In this document: one piece after another, positions 36,197-44,863 of the stretch | Layout of the letters: each line of letters begins with the position of its first letter | Numbering within the stretch: position 1 is the first letter of the stretch | NCBI RefSeq assembly: GCF_041435355.1 | Contig: NZ_CP108442.1 | Span: 310,001-374,000, forward strand | Length of the DNA: 64,000 bases | Direction of reading: 5' to 3' | Source of the DNA: Streptomyces sp. NBC_01276 | Lineage (GTDB): Bacteria; Actinomycetota; Actinomycetes; Streptomycetales; Streptomycetaceae | Notes under the pieces: generated by a model | What the model was told of the DNA's origin: nothing | Seen by the model: only the letters and a program-made list of their open reading frames with translations | The model's database searches: none | Position numbers and translations under genes: made by a program

Positions 36197-38120
36197 CGCC
36201 CCCGCCCGCCGGGTGACGGCCGCCGCCTCGGTGTCCGAGGGGCTCGGCCCGGAGGCCGCCGGACGGTTCGCGGCCCTGCTGGACCGCGCCCTGACGGACC
36301 TGGACGCTCCCGCGGTGACCCTGACGGCCCTCGGCCTGCGCGACGCCTTCCACGCGCCGGCCCCGGACGCGGCGGTGCCGGGCGGGGCCGGGGTTCCGGT
36401 GAGCCTGTACGGGCACCAGGCCGTCGTCGGACCCGTGACCGTGGCGGGTCCGGGGTGCGCGCGGTGCCTGGAGCGGCGCTGGCAGGCCGTCCGGTCCGTC
36501 GCGCTGCGGGACGCGCTGGAGCTGGGTAGCGGTACGCGGGCGGTGGGCGGGTGGCCGTACGCGCACCCCTTCGCCGCCGACGCCGTCGCCGCGCTGGTGG
36601 CGGCGGTCGCCGGGAACGGTCCGGGGGCGGGCCCGTTCCCCGAGGTGCGGTCGCTCGACCTGCGCACGGGCGCGGTCCGGCGCTACCCGCTGGTGCCCGA
36701 TCCCGAGTGCCCGGTGTGCGCCACGCCCACGGTGGACGGGCCCGCACCGCCGGGCCTGGCGCCGGCGCCCAAGTACCGGCCGGGCGCCTTCCGTACCCGT
36801 CCCGTGGAGGAGTACGCCATCGAGGTGGCGGCCTTCGCCAATCCGCTGTGCGGGGCGCTGGGGCCCTCCCTGGTGCAGGACGTCTCCTCGACGTCCACCT
36901 CGGCCACCATCGGCTGCTTCTCGATGCGTTCGGGCGAGTACCTGCGCGAGACCTTCTGGGGCGGGCACACCGACACCTTCGACCGCAGCGCGCGCGTCGG
37001 GGTGCTGGAGGGGCTGGAGCGGTACGCGGGGATGCGCGCCCGCTCCCGTACGACCAGCGTCACCGGCTCGCTCCGGTCGTTCGGCTCCGAGGCCGTGGAT
37101 CCGCGGGAAGTCGGCCTGTACGGGGAGCGGTTCCACCGGGACAACCCCCGGGTGCGGCCCTTCGACCCGGACCGGGAGATCCCCTGGGTATGGGGCTGGT
37201 CCCTGCGCGACCGGGAGCCGCGCCTGGTGCCCGAGGTCCTGACGTACTACCACGCGCCCGGCCTGGAGAACCGGTTCGTCCAGGAGAGCTCAAACGGCTG
37301 CGCCTCCGGCGGGAGCCTGGCCGAGGCCTGCTACTTCGGGCTGATGGAGGTCGTGGAGCGGGACGCCTTCCTGCTCGCCTGGTACGGGCGCCAGCCGCTG
37401 CCGGAGATCGATCCGGCGACCAGCTCCCGGGCCTCCACCCGGGCGATGGTCGACCGGCTGGCCCTGTACGGGTACCGGGCGCGGTTCTTCGACACGCGGA
37501 TCAGCTTCCCGATCCCGGTGGTGACCGCCGTCGCGGAGCGCTTCGACGGGGGCACGGGCCGGATGTGCTTCGGGGCGGGGGCCGGGCTGGACCCGGAGTC
37601 CGCGCTGGACTCGGCGCTGTGCGAGATCGCCACGGACGCGGTGAACCTGCCCGGCCGCACCGAGCGGGACTCAGACCGGCTGCGCGCGATGGCGGCCGAC
37701 TTCGACCTGGTCACCGCCCTGCACGACCACCCGCTGGTGTACGGGGTGCCGCAGATGGGCCGGCACGCCGACTTCCTGCTGCGCACCCCGTACCCCGGGC
37801 CGCCGCGTCCGGTGTCGGCGCTGCTGGGCCCCGACGGGGTGTCGGACGACGTCCGCGAGGACCTGGCGCGGTGCGTCGACGCCGTCGCCGCCCGGGGGTT
37901 CGACGTGGTGGTGGTCGACCAGACGATGCCCGAGCAGCGGGCGCTGGGACTGCACACCGTGAGCGTGCTCGTACCCGGGCTGCTGCCGATCGACTTCGGC
38001 TGGTCGCGGCAGCGGGCCCTGGGCATGCCGCGGCTGCGGACCGCCCTGCGCGAGGCCGGGCTGCGCGAGCGGGACCTGGAGGACTCCGACCTCAACCCGG
38101 CCCCGCACCCCTTCCCCTGA
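36186..38120 (+). CDS. YcaO-domain cyclodehydratase 1
   Basis: ATP-dependent enzyme that cyclises Cys, Ser or Thr side chains onto the backbone to give azolines; 644 residues. The N-terminal part is a C-protein-like (TOMM cyclodehydratase) region with two CxxC motifs (CARC, CPVC). The YcaO domain follows, with SSNGCASGGSLAEACYFGLM and EVVERDAFLLAWYG, where the Glu residues coordinate Mg-ATP, and GLLPIDFGWSRQRA. The last residues PAPHPFP give the Pro-rich C-terminus that is catalytically important in YcaO enzymes. It starts inside the end of the F protein gene (11-base overlap), so the two are translationally coupled. A second complete YcaO is encoded at 46599. Confidence 0.93.
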   Translation: MTRDAPARRVTAAASVSEGLGPEAAGRFAALLDRALTDLDAPAVTLTALGLRDAFHAPAPDAAVPGGAGVPVSLYGHQAVVGPVTVAGPGCARCLERRWQAVRSVALRDALELGSGTRAVGGWPYAHPFAADAVAALVAAVAGNGPGAGPFPEVRSLDLRTGAVRRYPLVPDPECPVCATPTVDGPAPPGLAPAPKYRPGAFRTRPVEEYAIEVAAFANPLCGALGPSLVQDVSSTSTSATIGCFSMRSGEYLRETFWGGHTDTFDRSARVGVLEGLERYAGMRARSRTTSVTGSLRSFGSEAVDPREVGLYGERFHRDNPRVRPFDPDREIPWVWGWSLRDREPRLVPEVLTYYHAPGLENRFVQESSNGCASGGSLAEACYFGLMEVVERDAFLLAWYGRQPLPEIDPATSSRASTRAMVDRLALYGYRARFFDTRISFPIPVVTAVAERFDGGTGRMCFGAGAGLDPESALDSALCEIATDAVNLPGRTERDSDRLRAMAADFDLVTALHDHPLVYGVPQMGRHADFLLRTPYPGPPRPVSALLGPDGVSDDVREDLARCVDAVAARGFDVVVVDQTMPEQRALGLHTVSVLVPGLLPIDFGWSRQRALGMPRLRTALREAGLRERDLEDSDLNPAPHPFP

Positions 38121-38169
38121 CCCGGCCGCCGGCACGCTCCGGCACGCTCCGATCGACCGAGGAGGACCC

Positions 38170-39714
38170 GTGGGCTACGCCCATGACTACGCCAGCGCCA
38201 TCATGTACCGGGGCCGGATCCCCATGGAGCCCGTGGACTTCGTGCCCGACTGGGCCGACCGCCCCCGCAAGGCCAAGTTCTACGCGGAGGCGGAGACCCT
38301 GCCGCTGCCGGATCCGGCGGACGGGCCGCGGCCCGCGCCGGGGTTCACCCTGCCGCTGCTCTCCGGGATGCTCCAGGACTCGTACGGGCTGACCGGCCGG
38401 CGCCTGGGGGTGCAGGCCAACACCGACCTGGCGGCGCTCCCCCACTACACGCAGGCCAACTGGTCCCGGGGCACCGCCTCCGGCGGCGGGCTCTACCCCG
38501 TCGGCGTGTACTGGGCCGCCGGGGCGGGCGGCCCCCTCACGCCGGGGGTGTACCACTACGCCCCGCACCAGCACGGGCTGCGCCGGCTGCTGACCGGCGA
38601 CGTCACCGGTGAGGTCCGCGCGGCGCTCGGGGCGGGCCCGGACGGCTGCACCCAGTACCTGGTGCTCGGCGTCAAGTACTGGCAGAACGCCTTCAAGTAC
38701 AACAGCTTCTCCTTCCACGCGGTGAGCATGGACGTGGGCGCGCTGCTGCAGACCTGGCGGCTGTGGGCGCGGGCGTACGGGCTGCGGATCGCGCCCGCGC
38801 TGTGGTTCGACGAGGAGCGGCTGGCCCGGCTGCTCGGCGTGGTCCCCGAGGAGGAGGGGATCTTCGCCGTGCTCCCGCTGGAGTGGGAGGGCGACGGGCC
38901 CCGGGTACCCGCAGCGGCACCCGCCGCGGCACCCGCCGTCCGCCTCCGTGACAGCGAGCGCTCCCGGACCGTGCTCGGCTTCGAGACGCTGCGCCGGATC
39001 CACGGCGCCACGCTGGGCCGGGCGGGCGGCCGGCCGGCTCCGGGCGCGCTGGACGCGGCCGCCGCGTACCCGCCCCGGGGCGGTCAGGGCGTGCCGCTGC
39101 CCGTGCCGGACGCCGCCCCGCTGGAGCCGGCGGCGGCGCTGCGGGCGCGGCGCAGCAGCTTCGGCCGGTTCGACGCGAGCCGGCCGGTGACGGCGGGGCA
39201 GCTGGCGGCCGCGCTGGCCGACTGCGCGGCCACCCGGGTGGGCAGCGACGCGGAACGGCCCGAGGGGCCGCCGCTCACCTCCCTGTACGCCTTCGTCAAC
39301 CACGTCGAGGGCATCGCCCCCGGCAGCTACGCCTACGATCCGGCGGCCCACGCCCTGCGCCTGGTGGTGGCCGGGCCGCCCGGCCCCTTCCTCCAGGCCA
39401 ACTACTTCCTGTCCAACTACAACCTGGAGCAGGCGGCGGCCGTGCTCGTGCCGACCGTGCGGACCACCGCGGTCCTCGACGCGGTCGGCGACCGCGGCTA
39501 CCGCCTCGTCGGCGCGGCCGTCGGTGCCGTCGCGCAGACCTTCTACGCCTGCGCCGCCGCCCACGGGCTCGGCGCGGGCGTGGCGCTCGGCTTCGACAAC
39601 GTCTCGTACGCCGAGCGGCTGGGGCTGGAGGACACCGACGAGGCGCCGCTGCTGATCATGCTGCTCGGTCACGAGCGGCCGCGCCCCGCCGACTTCCGCC
39701 ACGAGATCGCCTGA
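38170..39714 (+). CDS. SagB-type azoline dehydrogenase, tandem nitroreductase fold
   Basis: FMN-dependent oxidase expected to convert azolines into aromatic thiazoles and oxazoles; 514 residues. Two nitroreductase-like halves can be seen: the N-terminal one with RGTASGGGLYPVGVYW, GVYHYAPHQHGLRRL and YNSFSFHAVSMDVGALLQTW, and a C-terminal one with LRARRSSFGRFDASRPVTAGQLAAAL, SYAYDPAAHALRLV and GDRGYRLVGAAVGAVAQTFYACAAAHGLG. The arrangement matches SagB-like enzymes of thiopeptide and goadsporin clusters. GTG at 38170 has GAGGAGG upstream; the gap to the YcaO gene is 49 bases. Flavin binding is inferred. Confidence 0.9.
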   Translation: MGYAHDYASAIMYRGRIPMEPVDFVPDWADRPRKAKFYAEAETLPLPDPADGPRPAPGFTLPLLSGMLQDSYGLTGRRLGVQANTDLAALPHYTQANWSRGTASGGGLYPVGVYWAAGAGGPLTPGVYHYAPHQHGLRRLLTGDVTGEVRAALGAGPDGCTQYLVLGVKYWQNAFKYNSFSFHAVSMDVGALLQTWRLWARAYGLRIAPALWFDEERLARLLGVVPEEEGIFAVLPLEWEGDGPRVPAAAPAAAPAVRLRDSERSRTVLGFETLRRIHGATLGRAGGRPAPGALDAAAAYPPRGGQGVPLPVPDAAPLEPAAALRARRSSFGRFDASRPVTAGQLAAALADCAATRVGSDAERPEGPPLTSLYAFVNHVEGIAPGSYAYDPAAHALRLVVAGPPGPFLQANYFLSNYNLEQAAAVLVPTVRTTAVLDAVGDRGYRLVGAAVGAVAQTFYACAAAHGLGAGVALGFDNVSYAERLGLEDTDEAPLLIMLLGHERPRPADFRHEIA

Positions 39715-39755
39715 CCGGACGCGAAGTGCCCACCGAGAGAAGCGGAACGATCAGG

Positions 39756-42605
39756 ATGAACACCACCACCCAATGGCGAGCGGGCGACCGCTTCATGCTG
39801 CGCGTGGCCGGCCTGCCCCTGACCGCGGCCGACGCGCTGCGCTGCGCGGACACCCGCCGCTGGGCGGCCGACGTGCTCACGGCCGAGGACGCGCTGCGGG
39901 CGGACGCCCAGTGGCTGAGCGAGGTGCTGCACCGGGCGGTCGGCGCGACCGACCCGGATCCGGGCGGACCGGACGCGGCGGGGCGCCGCGCGCTGCTGCG
40001 GCTGCGGCGGCAGATCCACAACGGGCGGCCGCCCGCCGACCCCGAGGGCGCGCTGCGCACGCTCGCCGACTTCGGCGGACCGGGGGCCGGCGACGCGGTG
40101 GAGCGGCTCGGCGGCTGGCTGCTGCGCGCGGGCGAACTGGCGAAGCTGCTGGCCGAGGGCGAGGCCCTGCTGGCCGCCGATCTGGGCCGGGGCCGGGCGG
40201 CGCTGCGCGAACTGCTGGCGGACGAGCGGCTGCGGCACGGGCTGCTGCTGGCCTCGCCGGTCCTGGAAGGGCAGCTCGACGCGTACGCGGAGGCCACCGC
40301 GGACGGCGCGGTGCCGCGGGGCCGGGCCCGCAAGGCCGAGCGCTCGGTGCTCTCGTACCTCTTCCGCACTGCCTGCAAGACCAGCCCCTTCAGCACCTTC
40401 ACCGGGGTGGCGACCGGCCGGTTCACGGCGGAGGGCGGGCCGGAGGGGATCCGGGTGGAAGACCACTGGAGCAGCCACGTCCGGCTGAACGTGGTGGTCC
40501 TGGCCCGGCTCGCGGAGCTGGTCCTGGCCGATCCGGTGCGCCGCCGGGACCTGCCGCTGCGCCCGGCGCCGGGCTGGGGGCGCGAGGAGGACCGGATCCG
40601 CTACGTGCGCCGCTCGGTCACGGCCGGCGACGACTCGGCCGCCGTCACCTTCGACGCGGTCAAGGACCGCCTGTTCTTCCTGCGCCGCAGCGGCACCCTC
40701 GACCGGCTGCTCGCCCTGTTCGCGGAGCGGGAGGAGGCCGTCGGGCAGCCGGAGCTGCGCCACCGGGAGCTGCGCCACCGGGAGCTGGCCGACTGGCTGG
40801 CGGCGGAGCACGGGGCGCCGGCGGCGGAGTGCGAGGCGTACATCGCGGCCCTGCTGGAGCTGGGCATGGTGCGCGTGCCGTGCCTGGACACCCAGGTGCA
40901 CAGCGGGGATCCCGTACGGTCCTTCCAGGGTGCGCTGCGCGCGCTGGAGCGGCCCTGGGCGGAGGCACTCGCCGGACTGCTGGAGGAGCCGGCCCGGGTG
41001 CTGGAGCGCTATCCGCACGCGGACCGGGCGGAGCGCGCGGAACTGCTGCGCGCCCTGCGCACCGGGCTGCGCCGGGCGCAGGAGGAGCTGGGCGCGCCCG
41101 CGGACGCGCCGCTGCCGCAGACCCTGGTCTACGAGGACGTGAGCGCGGGCCGTGAGCTGCCGGCGCCGGCGCCGGCGTGGGCACGGGAGGGTTCCGGCGG
41201 GGGCGCGCTGCGGTCGGTGGAGCGGATCCTGCCGGCCTTCGACCTGACCCTCGCCCAGCGGATCACCTTCGAGGGCTTCTTCACCGCCCGCTACGGGCGG
41301 GGCGGGCGCTGCGAGGACCTCCTGGGCCTGGTGCACGACTTCCACGAGGACTTCTTCGACCAGTACCTGTCCTTCACCGCGCGGCGCACCCCCTTCGACG
41401 CGCGCGGCGAGTACGTGCCGGAGGAGAACTGGCTCGGGCTGCCCGGCATCCGGGCCCTGGACGCGGCCCGGCGCGCCTTCACCGGCCGGATGCGGGAGCA
41501 CTGGGCGGCGTACGAGGAGCGGGGCGGCGGCGCCGAACTGCGCCTGACCGAGGACGACGTCGAGGCCGTGGCGGGGGAACTGGAGCCGGTGGTACCCGGT
41601 TTCGCGCCGCGCTGCCACCACGTGCAGCTGGCCCGCGACCCGGCCACGGGCGCGGAGCTGACCGTGCTGAACCGCTCCTACGGCGGGCTGTCCTTCCCCT
41701 TCAGCCGTTTCACCCACGTCTACGGGGACCGGGACGGCCGGCCGTCCCTCGACGGGCAGTTGCGCGCCACGGCCGCCGCGGTCACCCCGCCGGGCGCGGT
41801 GTTCGCCGAGGTCACCGGCGGGCCGGTGACCACCAACCTGAACCTGCACGGACGGCTCACCGACCACGAGATCGTCTGTCCGGGCGAGAGCGGCACCCTG
41901 CCGGAGGAACGGCTGCTGCGCCTGGACGACCTGTACGCGCAGCACGTGCCCGGGACGGGCCGGGTGGTGCTGCGGTCGCGCCGCCTGGGCGTGGAGGTGA
42001 TCCCGGTGTACCTCGGGTACCTGGTGCCGCTCGCGCTGCCCGCCGTACCGCGGACCCTGCTGCTGCTCTCACCGTCCTCGATGTCCCCGCTGGACGTGTG
42101 GGCGGGGGTGCCGGACGCCGCGGCGCACGGCGGGGTGAGCGCGCGTCCGCGGGTGGTGCACGGGGACGTGGTGCTGAGTCGGCGCAGCTGGACCACCACG
42201 GCGGGGCGACTGCCCGTCCACGGGGCGCGGGAGGCCGCGCACTTCCTGGAGTGGCAGCGCTGGCGACGGGCCCACGGGCTGCCGGAGCGGGTGTTCGCGA
42301 CGGTGTCGGCGGGTCCGTCGGCGCTGGGGGCGAAACCGCAGTACGTGGACTTCGCGAGCCTGCTGTCGCTGGCGGCCTTCGAGCCGCTGCTGCGGGAGGG
42401 CGGCCACCGGGTGGTCTTCCGCGAGATGCTGCCGGACCCCGGCGCGCTGCACACCTTCTCGGAGCGCGGGGCGCACGTCGCCGAACTCGCCGTCGAGACC
42501 TTCACCACGACCGCCCCGGGCGCCACGGCCACCCCGTCGGGCCCGGGCTCCCCGTTGTCCTCGAACTCCCCTGATCCGGAAGGCGTTGCCAGATGTCAGA
42601 GCTGA
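39756..42605 (+). CDS. Split LanB dehydratase, tRNA-Glu-dependent glutamylation subunit
   Basis: Transfers glutamate from glutamyl-tRNA onto Ser and Thr side chains of the precursor as the first half of dehydration; 949 residues. It covers the Lant_dehydr_N domain only: RDFMLRVAGLPL-like start, RKAERSVLSYLFRTACKTSPFSTFTGVA (a hallmark block), RLNVVVLARL, and later RSYGGLSFPFSRFTHVYG and FATVSAGPSALGAKPQYVDF. The C-terminal elimination domain found in full LanB is missing and is supplied by the next gene, as in TbtB/TbtC and GodF/GodG. The start may be ATG 39756 or GTG 39726. It overlaps the next gene by 13 bases. Confidence 0.92.
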   Translation: MNTTTQWRAGDRFMLRVAGLPLTAADALRCADTRRWAADVLTAEDALRADAQWLSEVLHRAVGATDPDPGGPDAAGRRALLRLRRQIHNGRPPADPEGALRTLADFGGPGAGDAVERLGGWLLRAGELAKLLAEGEALLAADLGRGRAALRELLADERLRHGLLLASPVLEGQLDAYAEATADGAVPRGRARKAERSVLSYLFRTACKTSPFSTFTGVATGRFTAEGGPEGIRVEDHWSSHVRLNVVVLARLAELVLADPVRRRDLPLRPAPGWGREEDRIRYVRRSVTAGDDSAAVTFDAVKDRLFFLRRSGTLDRLLALFAEREEAVGQPELRHRELRHRELADWLAAEHGAPAAECEAYIAALLELGMVRVPCLDTQVHSGDPVRSFQGALRALERPWAEALAGLLEEPARVLERYPHADRAERAELLRALRTGLRRAQEELGAPADAPLPQTLVYEDVSAGRELPAPAPAWAREGSGGGALRSVERILPAFDLTLAQRITFEGFFTARYGRGGRCEDLLGLVHDFHEDFFDQYLSFTARRTPFDARGEYVPEENWLGLPGIRALDAARRAFTGRMREHWAAYEERGGGAELRLTEDDVEAVAGELEPVVPGFAPRCHHVQLARDPATGAELTVLNRSYGGLSFPFSRFTHVYGDRDGRPSLDGQLRATAAAVTPPGAVFAEVTGGPVTTNLNLHGRLTDHEIVCPGESGTLPEERLLRLDDLYAQHVPGTGRVVLRSRRLGVEVIPVYLGYLVPLALPAVPRTLLLLSPSSMSPLDVWAGVPDAAAHGGVSARPRVVHGDVVLSRRSWTTTAGRLPVHGAREAAHFLEWQRWRRAHGLPERVFATVSAGPSALGAKPQYVDFASLLSLAAFEPLLREGGHRVVFREMLPDPGALHTFSERGAHVAELAVETFTTTAPGATATPSGPGSPLSSNSPDPEGVARCQS

Positions 42606-43672
42606 CCCCGACGCGTGGCGCGTGGCAGGCCATGCACATCTTCTACGCCGCCAACCCGCAGCCCCTGCTGGTGCGGTGCGTGCGCCCGCTGATCGCCTCG
42701 CTCGCAGAGGACGGCCTGCTGGCGGGCCACTTCTTCATCAACTACTGGCTGGAAGGGCCGCACGTGCGGCTGCGGCTGTGCCCGGTGGCCCCCGAGGCGG
42801 AGCCCGAGGTGCGGCGGCGCACCGAGGAGGCGGTGGCCGCCTTCCTGAAGGCCCGGCCGGCGCTGTACGAGGTGGACTCCGGATTCCTCAACGAGTTCTA
42901 CAACACGCTCTTCGACATCGAGTTCCCCGAGGGGGACCGGGCCGCCTTCATGGGCGCCGACGGCCGGATGAACCTGCGCCCCAACAACTCCTTCTCCTGG
43001 GAGCCGTACGAACCGGAGTTCGGCAAGTACGGCGGTCCGGCCGGGGTCGAGCTCGCCGAGTGGCACTTCGCCCGCTCCAGCGATCTGGTCATGGAGGCCC
43101 TGGGCTCGATGAACCTGCACCTGCGGACGGTGCTGCTGGGCACGTCGGCGCAGCTGATGATGGTGATGGCGGGGGTGTTCCTGCCCGACCGGGAGGAGCT
43201 CGGCGGCTACCTCGACCGTTACTACGAGTTCTGGCACCGGGCCTTCCCGGGCACCGGGTTCATCGGCTCCTCCGAGTACGACCGCACCTACGAGCAGACC
43301 GCCCCCGGGCTCGCGCGCCGCTTCGCGGGGGTGCTGGCGGCGCTCGGCTCCGGGGAGACCGGCCGGCTGCCCGCCTTCCTCGCCGGCTGGGCCGAGCACT
43401 GCCGGGAGCTGCGGCGGCGGGCCGAGGCGCTCGCCGTCGACGGGGAGCTGGTGTTCCGCTCGTGGGACGGGACCCGCGACGAGCGGGTGACGGATCCGGC
43501 GGTGGCGCTGCCGCTGCTGCTCTCCCCCTACATGCACATGACGAACAACCGGCTGCACGTGACCATCCGGGACGAGGCCTATCTCGCGCACCTGCTGGGC
43601 CGGGTGCTGCGGGAGGGCGTGCCCGGGGGCGCCTCGCCGGACCCGGCCGGGGCGGAGGTGGTCGGGCCGTGA
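42593..43672 (+). CDS. Split LanB dehydratase, glutamate-elimination subunit
   Basis: Removes glutamate from glutamylated Ser/Thr to leave dehydroalanine and dehydrobutyrine; 359 residues. This is the SpaB_C/thiopeptide-type bacteriocin domain alone: WQAMHIFYAANPQPLLVRCVRPL, HFFINYWLEGPHVRLRL, SWEPYEPEFGKYGGPAGVELAEWHFARSSD (the conserved YxPExxRYGG-like block) and MHMTNNRLHVTIRDEAYLAHLL. These blocks are those of elimination domains such as NisB C-terminus and TbtC; the divergent pyridine synthases (TclM/TbtD) usually lack such a close match. It is therefore unlikely to be a [4+2] cyclase, and no second copy is present. Confidence 0.88.
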   Translation: MSELTPTRGAWQAMHIFYAANPQPLLVRCVRPLIASLAEDGLLAGHFFINYWLEGPHVRLRLCPVAPEAEPEVRRRTEEAVAAFLKARPALYEVDSGFLNEFYNTLFDIEFPEGDRAAFMGADGRMNLRPNNSFSWEPYEPEFGKYGGPAGVELAEWHFARSSDLVMEALGSMNLHLRTVLLGTSAQLMMVMAGVFLPDREELGGYLDRYYEFWHRAFPGTGFIGSSEYDRTYEQTAPGLARRFAGVLAALGSGETGRLPAFLAGWAEHCRELRRRAEALAVDGELVFRSWDGTRDERVTDPAVALPLLLSPYMHMTNNRLHVTIRDEAYLAHLLGRVLREGVPGGASPDPAGAEVVGP

Positions 43673-44775
43673 GCACGCCGTCGGGGATGCTGGAGCACCG
43701 GCCGGCGCTGCGGCCGGGGATCCTGCTGTCGCCGCCGCTGCTGAACGGCCCGGCCGTGGTGCACCTGGTGAAGGATCCGGTGTCCGGGTCCTCCTTCGAG
43801 ATCGGGCCGAAGGAGTACTTCCTGGTCTCGCGGCTGGACGGCTCGCGCAGCCTCGCGGAGATCGGCGAGGCCTACGGCCGGGCCTTCGGGCGCCGCCTGG
43901 GCGAGCGGAACTGGCAGCAGCTGCTCGGGCTGCTGGGGAGCCGGCGGCTGCTGGCGGGCGGTCCGCTCCCGGAGCCCGCGGCCGGACCGGGACCGCAGCG
44001 CACCGGGACCCTGCTGCGCGGGACCCTGCGGCTGGTCGCGGACGCCGACGCGACGACGGCGCGGCTGCACCGGTTCCTGCGGCCGGTCCTGCGGCCGGTG
44101 GCGGTGGGGGCGCTGATCCTCGTATGCCTGGGCATGGAAGGGGTGCTGGCTCTCGCGGCCGGGGAACTCCTGGAGGACCTGTGGTGGTTGCTGTCGCGCC
44201 CGGTGCCGCTGCTGGCGGTGGCCACGCTGCTGTGGTTGAGCACCGCCCTGCACGAGTTCGCGCACGGGATCGCCGCCCGGCACGTCGGCGGTACGGTCGG
44301 GGAGATCGGGCTGCGCTGGCGGCTGCCGGTCGCGATCATGTACTGCACCGTCGACAACTACCGCTACCTGCGGCGTCGTCGCCAGCAGCTGGCGGTCGCC
44401 GGGGCGGGCGCCTTCGCCAACCTGTTGTTCCTGCTGCCCTTCTTCGGCTGGTGGGCCGCACTGCCCACCGACGACGCCACCGGGCGGGTGCTGGGCGCGC
44501 TGCTGCTGCTCGGCAGCGCCCAGGCCCTGGTCAACCTCGTCCCGCTGCCGCCGCTCGACGGCTACGCGCTGCTCGGGCACGCCCTGCGCGTGACCCGGCT
44601 GGCGCCCGCCAGCTCGGCCTACCTGCGGCTGCGGATGCGCGACCGCGCCGCCGCGGACGCGTACCCGCGCCGGGCCCGGCGGCTCTACCTCGGCTACGGC
44701 ATCGGCTCGGCCGTGCTGGTCCTGCTCCTGGCCGGGGCCGCGGCGGCCGCCGTGGTCCTCACCGTCCGTACCTGA
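43669..44775 (+). CDS. PqqD-like domain plus M50 site-2-type membrane metalloprotease
   Basis: A 368-residue membrane protein. Residues 20-95 are PqqD-like (FEIGPKEYFLVSRLDGSRSLAEIGEAYGRAFG, WQQLLGLLGSRRLLAG), a possible leader-recognition module. The membrane part has about six helices with the zinc site HEFAH (H195, E196, H199) and the third ligand motif LPPLDGYALLGH (D297) of site-2 proteases. Related proteins are called putative peptide zinc metalloproteases and appear in RiPP loci. It is the best candidate for leader removal or processing coupled to export. GTG start overlaps the preceding stop by GTGA. Confidence 0.85.
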   Translation: MSTPSGMLEHRPALRPGILLSPPLLNGPAVVHLVKDPVSGSSFEIGPKEYFLVSRLDGSRSLAEIGEAYGRAFGRRLGERNWQQLLGLLGSRRLLAGGPLPEPAAGPGPQRTGTLLRGTLRLVADADATTARLHRFLRPVLRPVAVGALILVCLGMEGVLALAAGELLEDLWWLLSRPVPLLAVATLLWLSTALHEFAHGIAARHVGGTVGEIGLRWRLPVAIMYCTVDNYRYLRRRRQQLAVAGAGAFANLLFLLPFFGWWAALPTDDATGRVLGALLLLGSAQALVNLVPLPPLDGYALLGHALRVTRLAPASSAYLRLRMRDRAAADAYPRRARRLYLGYGIGSAVLVLLLAGAAAAAVVLTVRT

Positions 44776-44807
44776 ACCCGAACCCCTTCCTTCCACCCGC
44801 TCCGTCT

Positions 44808-44846
44808 CCGATGCCGCCACCGATACCGATGTCGCTACCGATACCG
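44808..44846. repeat. Short direct repeats CCGATRCCG upstream of the ABC genes
   Basis: CCGATGCCG (44808) and CCGATACCG (44820 and 44838) recur in the 88-base gap between the M50 gene and the ABC ATPase, the widest internal gap of the operon. Could be a regulatory site or just leader sequence. Confidence 0.4.
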
Positions 44847-44863
44847 AGGGAACCGCACCGCCC

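Noticed and set aside
42593..43672. Possible [4+2] pyridine synthase
   Set aside because: The conserved blocks fit LanB elimination domains, and the cluster needs one elimination subunit to complete the split dehydratase.
44808..44846. SARP boxes in front of the ABC genes
   Set aside because: The CCGATRCCG repeats are spaced 12 and 18 bases apart, not in the 11-bp phase expected.
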